Of a stretch of 64,000 nt of DNA, positions 35,450 to 50,400 are shown in pieces. The notes below the pieces were generated by a model that saw nothing but the letters and a program-made list of their open reading frames with translations, did not search any database and had not been told where the DNA came from. A program made the translations under genes and the position numbers. Numbering within the stretch: the stretch's first letter is position 1; each line of letters starts with the position of its first letter. Source of the DNA: Bemisia tabaci (taxonomy: Eukaryota > Arthropoda > Insecta > Hemiptera > Aleyrodidae); the NCBI RefSeq assembly GCF_918797505.1, contig NC_092800.1, forward strand, positions 9,078,631-9,142,630, given 5' to 3'.

Positions 35450-38400
35450 ACACATTTCAGATTTCTTGCCTAGGTAGAAGACATGCTATTGTTACCAAGA
35501 AAGTGCAAAATATCGGTTTTCACTGCGGTCTAATTTTTTAGAGAGGACTAAACCTTTTGTGCGGGAACCACCTTCAACCCTAGAAAATTATTTTATCCTC
35601 CTCTGCAGTACCTAGAAACCCATTGAGCCTATTGTCCACTGGAGCGGTGAAAACCCCTAACTTGTCCGAAAAAATATTTCAATCCAATTTTGAACCAAAA
35701 TACCCTCATAACTTATGATCAGTGGTAGTTTGCATACCTGCTTTGAAGCCAAAATTAGTCCCTCCATGAATCAGGTAAATATTGAAGGAGACGTTCAGTT
35801 TCAAAAGCTGGTTCATGGATTGGATAAACTCACTCGTATTCACTGTACTGAAATTCTCGGTCCAGTGTGTTATCCAACCCGAGTAGAACTCCGAGTTGAC
35901 AAGTGGTCCTCCTTTATTGAAGCGCCTCATCGGATCGAAGTAAGCACTGATGTTATCTGGTCAAATGTTAGAAATTTGTCGTAAGAATATTTTTACAGAG
36001 TAAAGATAATCTACATGAATCAACTTGTCGTCTGAAGTGATAGATAATAAAACCAGTGCTCCATAATCTGGTGCTATGCGCTTAAATCAGACATCGCCGT
36101 CTACAATTATACAGATCGCTGCTCTTTTGACGTAAGGGCTAATCTGTATTCGCAAGTGAACCCTGGGAAGTATGGAGTTATGTTAACCCTGGTTTAAACC
36201 AAAAAGAAGTTACGTAGGTACGTCAAGGAAGCGACGAGCCAAGGGACACTTCGCTAACCGTATAGCGTTTAAAAAATTGTCAATGCCTGGATTTTTGTTG
36301 CAACCATATACCTACTCCTCGCAATTTTTTTTCCACCATCAAAAAACTTTATGGCCCCCCTAAAGTAAATATTACCTTGCGGTGATCTAACCATCACCTT
36401 GCGGCAAGGTATCGGCCTTGCCATCCTCTCCGAGCCCTCGCCGAGCCAGTTCAAGGAACTCGACGACCGGGTATAAAACCGTATGACAACACTGTAGACC
36501 CAAATCCAGACGCAGGGCGCGAAAAAGGCGACACAGCATCGGGAAATACCCCTTGTTGGGCTTGATTTTCGTCTCCAACGTTGCCATGCATAATTATTCC
36601 CCGTCGTTAAGTTCCACGAACTGACCCGGCGAGGGCTCGGATAGGGCTCGAAGAGGGTGGCAAGGCCGACACCTTGCCGCAAGGTGATGGTTAGCTCACC
36701 GCAAGGTAATATTTTCGCTAGGGGCCCTCAAAATTGTAGATGACACTTCAGATTAGCCCTGATTGAATGGCTTCTAAAATTTTTAGATGGGGTAAGCACT
36801 GAAAAAACCAATTCTTTCAATTAAAGAATGTCTTTCTAATGTCATTACCTTTTGGAAATTTCTGTTCCGGATTTGGGTATTTTTTTCCCTCTTCTTTTTA
36901 CTTGGTGTAAGATTGATACGAAGCATCGAAAAAAAAGTTGCAGGTTTATTGCCATCGCAATATTTTTACATCCCTTGGTCAATGTATGCCGATTAGATAG
37001 GTAGTTTGTAATGAAACAAAATTGCAACTCATCTCTATTTTATTGCGCGATAGAGCTCAAAAATAGGAACCCCTTCAATCGGCAGGTAGGCAACATCTCG
37101 TCACAGTGGCAATTGCCACTGGCAACTTTAATACTTTACCCTAGCTGTAATCGCAATTTATTGCAACCTGTGCGCCGTGCCTCTTGGGCTCATGTACGCA
37201 CTACATCTGGATGGGGTTTAGCGGAAAGTAATCAGAGTGAATTATGGACTTGGAACACAAAAAAATAGGTCTTGAGTTGCGTTCCTTTCACGAAGCTCAG
37301 ATTTGATGGAAAGTATTCGCACTCTAAAACATTTTCACGGACGTAAATTCCTTGCAGGAGAAATTGGACGACAATGTGCAATTAGGAATTACAATGTCAG
37401 GCTCATCAATAAAAGCGCGTACTTGCATAAGGAAACGTATACCACATATCCTGTTTCTAAAATCAACCAGAATTTGTATAGTTCCAACTGCAAAATGCAG
37501 TCCAAGCATGCCTCTATGTATGCACATACCTTCCTATTCGTAACTTATTTATTCCTCCTCGTGCTGGGAATTGTTTAGTACAATGTTTTAATTAATCTTA
37601 GTTGTGGGCAGGAGGGGGGGGGGGCTTATTTTTACTCACTTGGGGGTATATCTCCTGGAGGGTTTACTAGATTAGGTCCTTGTATAATGTTATTCCTACG
37701 TTATTTAGTTTTCAAGCTTAATCTTATCAACTTCATCTTATTGTTGGATGTAAGTGTTACTCTTTCTTCTTTCTATTATCAAAAACGTCCTCAGGACATG
37801 TAAGGGGCATGTGTGCCACAGACGATTCCGTCCATTTAGTATGTAATTCAGGCCTTCGGGCCAATTTCCTGTAGAGTTCGGTTCCAATCTGTAATTTATA
37901 CTGGTGAACCACGTGATGGGGATCAAAATGAAAAAAAAGAAGGAAAGAAAAGAAAAAACTTATCTATTTTGAGAATGATAATCTGTTCTCTTCCGATGAG
38001 CGCTGCTCATTTGATGTCGATATTTTCAAGTGAGGGGGGCCTTCAAAAAATTCAACAAGCAGTGAATTCCCGTAATTTCAGAATGAATTTCAGAATTTAC
38101 CTATGTGGTTGAGTTGTAAACTAAATTGAAAAATCCTGGATATTACAACAATCTCAGCAACTCACTTTTTGAGGGACCAAAGTCCACAGTCGCCAGAACT
38201 CCCGGTGTGGGACCACATTTGAAGTAACCTTCGCCAGCGCCATCCGTAGTGTATAAAACAGCATTTTTTTCAACGTATCCTTTTAACGTGTCGGTCAACC
38301 ACCTCATGTACCAGCTATCGCACGCAAAGTAGCTCCCGTACTCGTTTTCAACCTGTCGACATCCCATTTGAACTAGGTAAACACTGTAATGGACCGTTCG

Positions 38401-41400
38401 GTATTCTTGAAAAATGTGGCTGGGTCAGTGATGAGAGACCTCATCTTCCAAAAATTCAAATTTGAGCTATTGGTACCATGCCCATCTTGGATTTTGCGGC
38501 ATGCTAAGTTGGGTTCACTGCCGAGTTTGATCTACTGATGAGGTCTAAAAAGGCCCAAACCAGTATAGATCTCTCGACGTGACTCCAACTTAATATTCCA
38601 TTGCAAACTGCCTGAGCTGAACACTCTCCCTCCTCAGTTTCGTACTGGTGCGCATTAGCGTTCAAAAAATTATTTTTAACTCTAATTTTAATTTTTGGAA
38701 TTTCTTGGCTTTGATTTCCCCACGAAATGGTGTGGACCCAGCACCATTTCTCCACCTTGGTACCATAAAATAGAGCAAGCAAATCTGTAAATTTTGACGC
38801 AAGGTTGACTCCGGAAGTTCCGAAATTGAGGGGGATATGACGTCCCGAAGTTCCAAGACAAAAATCTTAAGTTCTAGGTCGCCGGCCAGGTTGGCCTGGC
38901 GGTCAGCTAGCGCATCTGACTCTAGAGTTCTAGACCAATGGGTCTCGGGTTCGAATCCTGGTGGTGGTGACAAATTTTCACGGAACTGACGAGTGGATCT
39001 GCAGAAACAGATTCTACTCGGCCTTAGTACCTGAAAATTTGAAAGTCGGAGCATGGATGTGCCAAAATCCCCCTGATGTCTACTGCCAATAAAAAATAAT
39101 CTCAACGTTAAACTCTTGTCTATAGATGGCTGTAGATTCCTAAACTGGAATATAAGTCGAATAAACTGGAAAAAAAGTTCTAGGTTAAATTTTTACATGG
39201 GGAAGTTACGGTTCTTTGCCAGGGTTCTGATACATACACTGAAAAAAAAATCTCAGTGTATTTACTAAGAAAAGGTTAAAGTTACCAAGAATTCAGGGTT
39301 CTATTTGATCCCAGTTTTTTCTTGGTAAAATTACCATTTATAGAATTGGTAATTTTACCGAGAAATCTCGGTAAAATTATTGAACTTTCTCGATAATTTT
39401 ACTGGATCTTGGTAAAAACGCCAATATTTTTTATCGACTGTGGTAGAATTACCGAGATAAAATGGCAAAGTTACCAGGAATCGATTACCAATAAAAGTGG
39501 TATTCTTACCTGGAAAAAACAGTAAAAATACCGGTTTTTAGGTAAGCTAACCAGTCTGTCTTAGTAAAATTACCAATAATTGGTAAAAAAAAGTTAGATG
39601 GTAAAGGTACCAACGGACCTTCGTAAAAACGCCGAGAATTTTTTTTCAGTGTATGCATTATCCACACAGAAAAAAAAGACAGCTAGCCTCATCCGTGGTG
39701 AGATAATTATAGCAAAACAGCAAGTAGGCACTCGCATGAATTTTTAGTGAACTTAATTTACCTGCACCATTATGATTGGACCCCCATTTCCGTAGAGCAA
39801 GGGTGATATTTCTGTAAATAAAACCTTGAACCATCTCTCCACGTAGTGCAGATAAGCTGTGTGACAGAATAAAATTATAATTAGACCTCCATTGGTGTCC
39901 GTTGCGGTGTACACAGCAAACAAACCATGACTAACAGGGTGTCTACAAGTACGGAATTTCTGGAAAATCCGGAAATAGTACTGATTTTGTAAGGGCGGTC
40001 CAGAAGTACTGAAATTCCGCAAGAGGGTCCGGAATTTTTCTAATTTTTTTGTCATTTCTGTCTCAATTTGAGCGAAATTCGAATTTTTTTAAATTTCGTC
40101 AATAATTGGAAGTACTGGAAAACTACTGAATTTTTCTGTTGAGGTACTGAATCTCTTGGGAATGTACTGAAAAAATACTGTAAAAGTACTGATTTTTTGT
40201 TTGCCTGTTTTAGTAGACCCCTGACTAAACTTTTCTATGACTTTTTTTAACATGTATTTCAGCAGATTAGATCATTTTGTCTCGAATCCTCAATTATTCA
40301 ATTTAGAAACCGATGATATTCCCACACTCAGTTTACTCGTAAGTTTCCACTTGAGGACTTGTGAGGCTTGCAATCCCGCAAAGATTGTGAAATTTTTTAT
40401 AGCGTTTGCGGCATATTAAACTCATTCACAGTCGACAATACTGCCGTGCCGAGAAAAAAACGCCGTATGGACCTTCAGGCGTTGCCAAATTTCCTTTGAC
40501 AAAACACGAATTGCCTGGTAAACTTATGAATATTTTCCTTCCAATTTTCCAGATAATTTTCTTCGCAATTTTACCTGAAGTTCCTGAAAATTTCAAGGGA
40601 AAATATTTCTAACCTACCGCAAAAATAAACATTTTATCGAAGGGAATTTGGCAACTCTCGAATGTTCATACGGCGTTTTTCCTTAGCACGGCAGAATACT
40701 TGCTTACAATAGAGAGGAAAAACTCGGAGCAGATTCAGGGACAAATTATTCATTGCAGAACTTTTGGATAAATTACTTAAACTAGAGAACTACGTCGTAC
40801 AAGCTTAGCAGCATTGGAAGTCTCATGCGCCTTTTTACCGAAAAATGCTTCAATTTCTAATGAAATTCACAGATTTTAGACGTTTGCAATAGAGAGAAAT
40901 CCTCCATGAAGCGATGAAGGAGGCCCAAAATCCGCATACTTTTGAAAGTCTCAAAATCATCTCTATTCAATGATTCATAAAGATTTATCGGATTTTCTCG
41001 CTCCTCTCTTAGAGACGTTTAGGGTTGCGGCACACTGATCCAAAACTCCTAATCTCATTTTCAATTGAATCGGGGCGTGCAAAACTGCCAATGTCCATAT
41101 TTTTCCAGTCTCAAGTTTTTTTGAGTTCATAATACTTTTCGGAGCTGGTTGCAATCACGAAAGTGCGGCGTTAAAACTCGTCTTCGGGTTTCATTAAGCC
41201 CAAAACGAGTCCTCTCTTCACTTTTATGACTGTATCAACTCTTTTGAAGCATGATGAACTCAAAAAAACTCAAGACTAGAAAAATAGACTTTTGCGGTTT
41301 TCGTACGTCCCGACTCAATTAAAAGCTTCACACTGAAATTGACCGATAATGTAAAATGTCCTCCATAAGAGTATCGTATAAACTTAGTTATGATTAAGCT

Positions 41401-44400
41401 GCGGTTTTCATCGTTGTTGGTCGCAACATTTTTTGGTGTGTGTAATTACGTATTTTATGGGATTTTGAAATTGTGTGGTCCGTACTTACAGGCATCAGTC
41501 GTGCGGAGTCGCATGTACGGGTTTAGAGTCATCAGCCAAGGAGGAAGTCCACCCTGATAGGATCAAGCATAAATCAATGATAAAGACGTATTTTGAGGGA
41601 ATTTAATTGCGTATGATTCATTCATATTTCATTACGTCTGTAATTCGATCCTAAAACTGAAGGCAATCAGTGAATCAATTCTCCTGCTGTAGGTAAAAGC
41701 AAAGGTAATGGAGATGTTGCATGTGTGAGGAATTTGCGATTTGACTATTGATTCATATGTAAAAGTTCGCGAGAAATACAATGGTGCCACTACTGGTTTT
41801 CTCTGAAATCAACTCCCAAGCTCAAAAAAGCTCTCAAGTTGAGGCCAAAATGGAGGGGATATCCCTCGCTATCCTTGAGATTCCACCTCTACATCAAGAC
41901 AAACTCTCCATGCAAAAATAAGGAGCAAGTAGATTGACAGAGCTGCCAATTTATTTGGGGCTCTAAAACTGAAAACACGGCATCACTGCTAATGTATTTG
42001 CTCCCTATCTTTGCAAGTAAAGTTTTTCTTGATGTAAACATGGACTCTCAGGATAGCGAGGGATATCCCCTCCATTACAGTCTCAACTTAGAGAGCGTTA
42101 TTTGAGCTTGGGAGTTGATTTCAGAGAAAATCGCAGTGAGACTATCGTCCTTCTCGCAAACTTTTACATAAGAATTAATACTCAAATCGCAAATTCCTCA
42201 CACATGCAACATCTCCATTCATATTAGTGGTGAGGCGTGATAATGGACTATCGATATCATTTCATTTGAAGCTATGATAAAGAATCGATCATAATGGTAT
42301 TCGTTGCGAACGCCCCAAAAATCGACCTTTTTTCACAGGTTTGAATGGCGTATCAATCAATACATTGCAAAGCACGCCACTCCACTGATTCCTATAATGA
42401 TTCGTAGTGAAAATGAGTGACTTTAAAAAGGGCGTCTAAGATGATTTCTTTGTAACGAAATAAACTGTCAGCATTATCGCGCAGTGTTTTCAGTAAGACC
42501 TTAGGGCCGCAAATCAGCGGACCTAACCAAGTTCCTTCAATTTCATTGAGTATGCAATTTGATCTCCGGAGAGTTAAAATAGTTGCTCGCGATCAAGGCA
42601 AATCACCGGCATCTGCGCACGGCGTCATTTGCATATGGACTGCTGAGCCATGAATCACTCGACCCACTAAAGCTCCTTCAATTTCATTGAGTATGCAATT
42701 TGATCTCCGGTGAGTTAAAATAGTTGCTCGAGATCAAAGCAAATCACCGGTATCTATGCACGGCGTCATTCTAATGGAGCCGTGAATCACTCGACCCACT
42801 AAAGCTCCTTCAATTTCATTGGGTATGCAATTTGATCTCCGGAGAGTTAAAATAGTTGCTCGAATTTGAAGAAACCACCGGCATGCTCGCACGGTGCACA
42901 GTGGATCGGGTCAATAAAAGAGGTCGGACAAAGTTTGGAAACTTTGAACGCTCATAAAACCGTTTTTACAAAACTTCGAGGTTCTAAATGTGGTTTCATT
43001 GGTTTCCTAGTGAAATTTTCTCTCAGAACCACTCATTAAAATTTAAAATGTGACGAAATAAACATCAAAATTTGCGGCTTTAGTCAGAAATTTCATGTGC
43101 GAAATCTCTAATTGACTCGATCCACTGTGCCGCGGCGGAATTGCCATTCGAGTTCAGCGATACCAATTGGACTACATTTTGCAATTAGGAGCTACAATTT
43201 CTGGCTCATCCGTAAAAACACTTTAGTGCATTAGAAAACTAATGGCGCATAAATTGTTTCCAAACTGAGTCAGAAATTTTAGTTCCCAACTGCAACATGC
43301 GGTAAAATTGTTCAAAACGTTAAACATTTCACCTATATTTGGATATTTCTTTTACATATTCTGACATTACGTGATGGAAACAGTGGCGTGACGTGAATAA
43401 TCGATTATCGATATCTCGCCATTTGAAGCTATAGTAAAGAATCGATTACTAAGGTGTTCGCTGCGAACACTCTGATAATCGATCTTTTTTCATTGGTTTA
43501 AATGGCATGAAAATCGATAAATCGCAATTCACGCTACGCCACTGGATGGAAACTACTTACCAAACTCCTCTCTGCACAGATGTAGGGTCCTGGCCGAAGT
43601 AAGACCAACAAACCCTCAGCTTGGGCTAACCTGATGAAGTGGACGATGTCATTTTCTCCTGTAAAGTCATACATGTTCGGAGTGGATTCATGCGAGCTCC
43701 ATTCAACGTACCTGATGAAATGGAAATGAGAACCTTCTTAGAATAATGTTTTTCGAGTAGGCGATCAAAGGACCCTTCAGTCTCTCGGCAATAATGTTAC
43801 AAATTGAGGGGCTTGGAGGACAAGGCGCACAAGTGCAATTTTTGCTATTTCGAGAAATACGTGTTTAAAGTTTCGGAATTACATGGATCCTTATGGCGGA
43901 AAGAAAGTTCAAATTGACTTTTTGATGCTTAAAAAGTAAAATTTAGGAGCGAATTTATCTCAAAATACGCACCCAGAGTGATTTATTACTTGAAACCATT
44001 AACATCTCAATGTTTTCAAAAACTGCACTTATGCGCCTTGTCCTCCAAGCCCCTCAATTTTATTGTATACTTTCGAGGCTCTAACCACACAACCCATGAG
44101 CTCATAATGTAACACTTTCAAAAAAGGTAAACTGTCCTTATGAACATTACGAGTCCCCGAAAGTAAAGACGGCCCTGACTTTCGCCAATTTTCCCAAGGG
44201 CTGTCCGTACCATAGTCTTTATATCTCAAGCAGAATTCATCTGTCAACGTTTCATTTTGCTCATTGATTCGTTTTGTTTTCTGGAGAAAAATATTTGCCA
44301 ATTTTTTTGTTGGTCACCATGACCATTTTCACAGTAGTGCCCAAATAAAATTAATTTATATTTTCAAAATATGTTGTACATTTATTATCTAATGATACCT

Positions 44401-47400
44401 CTGTTAAAAAAAGAGATTAGTTCGAGCCAGAGCTTTTATTATTGAGCTTTCAGAGCTTGTTTTAATGTTCATTATTATCGGTACCTGTAAGGTGCTGGGA
44501 CCCTCAGGTGTCAAAATTATTAGACGTATACCTATCATATTTCTAAAATGCTGATTGCAGAGTCAGATTTTATTACGGTTATGCGGAGACTTTTTCTGTA
44601 AATAACACTGTTGATTCACTTAAACTAGTGCAAATGATTTATCTGCTAATGAAATATCCACAGTGCGAACCCCATGTAGGTATACTATTCTCCTACAAAA
44701 GCCTATACTGCCGTGTTAAGGAAAAACGCCGTAGGAATCTTCGAGAGTTGCCAAATTTCTTCTTAGAAAATATTTATTTTAGAAGAGAATTATGAATATT
44801 TTTCCTTGAAATCTTCAGACTTTGTAAATCTAATTACGAACGAAATCCTTCATATTCACAAATTTTCCCGAAAATTCTTATTTTGTCGAGAGAAATTTGA
44901 CAACGCCTGATGGTTCATACGGCGTTCTTCCTCAGCACGGCAGCATAGGTATAGACTGTAGATTAGAATGCACGTAGGTAACCCAGGAAAAAGTTGAGTA
45001 AATCCTAGATTCTGGTCTCAATTCAACTTCGAACTTTTGGTGATTACTATTAAAATAAGTGAAACAGTAATGCCTCTTTGCGCACGTGCTTCTTCAAGCA
45101 CAGTTGGTATTAAACACTAAGAAGTGGCCCGAACTGTATGTAACAAGGTGGAGGCAAAATGGTGCTTGGTATTAAGCATCACAATGACTTACGTTGTGAT
45201 AGCGTTCAGTCCGGCATATCTCGATTTTCTAAGTCGATCTTTCCAATAAGCTCTTGGTATCCGGAAATAGTGCAGCTCGCCGGACACGTATCTAAATTCT
45301 GCGCCATCTTTTCGGAATATGTTAGCCTTGTAATCAACTTCGAAAGTTCGGCCTCTCTGCGAAGCATATTATTTAGTTTCAAGTATGAGTGCATTCACAT
45401 ATTTGTATTGTAAGTAAAATACAGAGCAGACCTGTGTAAATAAATCTGTCTCCATCGTCGAAGATAATTCTTTAATCTTTATTTTAACGAGGAGGCGTCC
45501 TTTGCTCACGTGAGACTACTCTGGTAAAAATTGGCAGTAGAATCTGTGTTCCAAAATACCATAGACCTACAGCCGGCTTTTTCCAATAGCTTCTATAGCC
45601 GGCTACACAATTTCTTATAGCCTTGTATAGCCGATGGCGACTAAGCAACAGCCAGGCGATAAAGTGTATGCTAAACGTTACTAATTACGGATGCTAGGAC
45701 TTAGTGAGTTTTTGGAATACTGCTCTCTTTTTGGGCCGTAGTATCTTGATTTATTTTGCGAGGAAAGCTCCGTACTTTTGATGGACGCCTGCCATTACTA
45801 ATATATTAGAGCGCCTTCAGTTTCGTATGATACTGTGCAATACCTCTGGTGTGAAATAGTTGCTTCAAGCGTCGTGGCAGGCGGGCAGCCAGCGCAAAAC
45901 GCGCATTGGCGCATACAAACCTAACAGGGATACTTCACGCGTTGCGCAATGCGTGAAGTATCCCTGTTAGGTTTGTAGGCGCCAGTGCGTCGCCGCTCCG
46001 CTTTGTGTTAGGCTCTAATATTTAATCTGGCGGAGTCAGCGTTATTCAACTCATGATTTTGAAATGTTTGCACATCCTGTATGGATTATTCTCATTTTAA
46101 TTGATGAAAAAAATATGTATTAAAGGAAAATATAATGTGTGTTTTGTAAATATTAAGGTGGTTCCGTATCAAACTTAATGATTTCCAAAACACACGAATT
46201 TCTACACAGTTTCTTATAGCCTTTTATAATCGACGGCGAAAAAGCAACAGCCAGGCGATAAAGTTTAAAGCCCGGCGATAGGAACTATAGCCCGGCTGCA
46301 TAATTTTTTATCGCTTCATATAGCCCGGCCGTATGATTTTCTCCGCATTCTACAGCCAGCTATATGATTTTCTGTAGCCTTCTTTAGCCGGCTATAAGAA
46401 TTCCTATGGTATTTTGAAACGCAGCTCTTATCGCCAATTTTTACCAGGGTACTTTGGAAGGGGATCCGACGATCAGAGGCGGATCCAAAAATTTGGCAAC
46501 ACCGGATTGCCTCCATTTAAACCTATGGTAAATAATCGATTCTCGTCGAGCACCTGGCCCCTCCAATAATCGATACATTTTCATAGGTTTAAATAGAAAA
46601 AAGACAATGTTGCCAATTAGCTGGATCCGCCAATGAAGGGGATGGGGGAGGGTTAACTCGAAGTACCTGATCAGCGCCTCATGAAAGGAGAAGGGAGAGA
46701 TATGGTGAAGTCTTCCGTAAGTTGAAACGTCGAATATAGATCAATTTGACGGGGGTGACAAAGTTAGAATTTTTCAATAATTTTCAAAGATGGCCATTAG
46801 TGTGAATTCTTTTTATGATTTCATTCATATGTTACTAATGGTTGACATCATGATAAATAATTAGTACAGTTGCTAGTGTACATTTGTCTGCAGTATTGTG
46901 AAAAAATTGTGTTCGATACATCAATCTCTTCGTCTTGATACGTAGAATCAGATTTTCGATGGTGTCAAGTTCAAAAATCAATCCGGCGCCCCCCATTCAA
47001 GATGGCGCCCAAAAGGGGCGCCGGGGGGTTGAAAAATTATAAACTTTCCTACAGAGTCGACTGAGGTGTCGATTTATATGTAATTTTAGTCGTAGAATCC
47101 GAATTTCACATTCAAAAAATCCTCCGACCTAAGGGGGGGCCCCAATTCCAAGATGGCGGCCAAAATGGGCCCCTTGGCGGGAAAATGGCCGTAGATGGCT
47201 GTATATACTGTATGACATATCCGCAGATAGGTTTTCTGGGTCGGGAATAACGAATATGAGGTCAGAAATTGTGCTAGACCCTTCGGGGAGGCTCAGGGTG
47301 CCCCCCAAAATGGCCGCCGGGGGTCAAAAAATTTTGAAATTCCTTAATACCCCGAGTGGGATGTCTATTTATAGGTAATTTTGGTCGTAGAACTCGAATT

Positions 47401-50400
47401 TCACATTGAAACGGTCATCTAGTCTAAGGGAGGGCCCCAAAATCCAATATGGCGGCTAAAATTGACTTCGTGGTGGGAAAATGACCATAGGTAGCTTCAT
47501 ACGCCGTATGAAATAGATGCCAATAGGTTTTATAGGTAGGGAATTTCAAATATAAGATAAGAAATTGTTCTTTGCTCATCGGGGAGATGCAGGGGGTGAG
47601 GAGGGGGCCCCAAGGCCTTCTCCTCTCCCCCTCGAAGCTTAAAATCCTCCATCCAGAGGCTTTAAAATTCTGAGTAAGTAATTAAAATGAATGTCAAAAC
47701 AGACATGGACAAGGAACACTTAGCCGCTGAGATAAGTTTTAGAAGAAAATAGGGTAAATCGCTAAGGAGCAATCGCGAGTTGGCAGCCCCCTTCCCCCTC
47801 TGGACTTGAAAATTTCAATGGTTTTGCCTTTTCATTATTTTCATCGGTCATGAATTCATTTTGACGTGCCCAACTGACCATCCACACTCCGTTCTTTGCA
47901 AGCGGATTCCTAAGCTTACATCTCAAGTAGGAATGTGTCTTGGTTAAGGGAAGAAAAGTTCCTCGATCTCATCCCACTTTGAAACGTACCCCGTCTTTTG
48001 AAAGCTTCCACTCTTCTTGAATTACACGCTCCTTCAGGTGCCGATATCACCGGATCTTTCATAAATAAAGGTTAACTGACAAGGTAGAAAACCTTAATGA
48101 ATAATGCAAGCAATGACGTGTTGGAAACTCTCGCGAAGTTGGGCTCCGGATTTTCTCTGGCCGAAGAGGTTAGACAACACCTAGAGGAGTTGGTACGTCA
48201 ACGATGTGCCCCAAAAGCAGCTCTTAAAGATTTAGAAGAAGCAATGTAGTGGATTTTCTCGAAGAAACAATACCAGGACGAAAACCTCCCATTGACTAGA
48301 CGGACCCTGTGTTTCTTAGAGCTCACCTCCAGGCGTCCATATTTTGCATCAAGTTAGGCAGCCCCTGGCATTGTAATCCAGATTTGGATTGTGGCAGGAA
48401 AAATACTGGAGAAAAAGTCAGTTAAGTCGTATGCACTGGGCCACACTCAAAACATTTTTTCTTGAGATATTATTTTGACTTGAAGCGTCGTTTCTTGTCA
48501 ACAACACTTGGTTTTTTGCGTTAAATTCTTGCGGATTGTACTTAAAATCTGTTTTTTGGAGTTAAACAAACGTTGTTTCACTATCTTTTTTTTTAAACTG
48601 GAACTAAACGCTAGCAAAACAACGTTTCTTAAACTAAAAAAACCAGATTTTGTCCATAAGAAACTCATTGTCAGTCAATATGATATCCTAAGAAAAATTG
48701 TTTAGTGCATGTGTTCCAGAGCTATGGAGCAATGGAGCTATGTCTGTGCAAATGTGCACAAAAAAGTTGCGCACCACCTTACACTTGTCGGACGCACGGT
48801 TTCAAGTGTACCGAGATGTGCAAAGGCGACTTCGCCTTCAGGTACCTTTAATACGAACAACTCTGGATTACCTTTGGGTACTCCAGAGTTCTGCGAAAAA
48901 TTCGACCTTGAAGAAGAATACGAAGATGAAGGAGAAAGTACAACAATGTACATTGACACATAGTGACTCTTCACACGACAGAGAGGCGTTATTTTTCTGT
49001 CTTATAAGTCAATTAAATTTTCATTCTGGTCAGTGAAATGTAACTTAATTTATTTTAATGTGTTTAAAGGGAGTTATATCTATTCAAATTTATATTTATA
49101 TATTTTGGTTGCTCTTACAAAAAAATTTTCCATTCAATTTTAAATGTTTAGGATTTTTTTTGGGGCGTACATCTCCGTCTTAATTTTATTTTACTTATGG
49201 AAAGTTGCCCATGCGGCAAAACATTTTCGGTAACATCCACTTTCCGAAAAACTCGGCCACTGGAGCCGAGATTTTTGATCTCTGCGGCCAAAATTCGGTA
49301 ACACTGTCAAAAACTACGCATAGCTATGCCGGGCTTTGGGCAATTTTAACGAATTTTAGCAGCTGGGACCACTAATTTTGGCCGCAGTTGCCAAGCTTTT
49401 CGGGATTTAGATACTGCCGAACACTTCTTGTATTGTGCATTCGAAATTTTTTGCCTGATTAAGTACTTTGCGATGATTTTTCATTTACTCACTTTTGGCT
49501 GTAGAGGAAATATCTTGGGTTTCTAAACCCCCTTAATTAAAGTACTTTAGAAACTTTGCTGTTTGTTGATTCAATGCTTTGAAGTATGAAAGCTGGCCAG
49601 TTTTTCAATCTATGAATTTAGGTTTGAATGATCTGTCGTGCAGTGCCTGTTTTATTGATACTTTCGGAAAGTTACGGCTACTCCTAGAATAATCCTTGAA
49701 TTTATGAAATATTTTGCATCAAAATCTCAATTCATTTTTAGTTTGAAGAAGAAGTTGTCTGTGCCCCTAAAAAAGAAGTTTTTTTGCCCATTTGCTCATT
49801 CATATGGTATTCTGAATCATAATCTGAAAACTATAAAACATTTTTCGGAAGCACCCGCATCCCGGAAAACTCGCGACCTGGAACTGTTATTTTTGGTTCA
49901 CGCTTCCGCAATACGTAAAAAAAATCTGAAAGTTAGGTACTAAGTTTGTGATGAACTTTCGGTAGTTTTGCCGACTTGCAGCACCCAGAAACAAAACTCT
50001 TGACTCCTAATTTCGACTTTTTCAGGATGAAGATATTGCAGGAAACTGGCTAACCGTGAACTTGGCGTTTAATTTCCTATATAATTTCCTACAAAATTTC
50101 CAAATATAGTTCTACAATCCAAAAATCATTATCTCAGATTTACGGGAAGAAAATTCCCTTTCAATACAGGAGCACGCTAGAAGGGTAAAGGCTCCTTAAA
50201 TTATGAAAAATTAATTGGACTCTTTCATTCCTTGTAATTTTTGTTCCTTCTGCATTGATAATAAATTGGTTATTCATTTCCTAAGCATTTCAAAAGAAAT
50301 CGGGCTGTTCTTATAATCGAAAAGACCCTATTCTCTAGAAATGAGGAACATTTAAAAAGTTTTTTCATGTTTTCATTAGGCAATTTAAGGTTTATGGCAA

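Noticed and set aside
45206..45394. Open frame over gene A exon 2
   Set aside because: It is an out-of-frame reading; the true frame gives the GH35 HYFRIP motif and matching splice phases.
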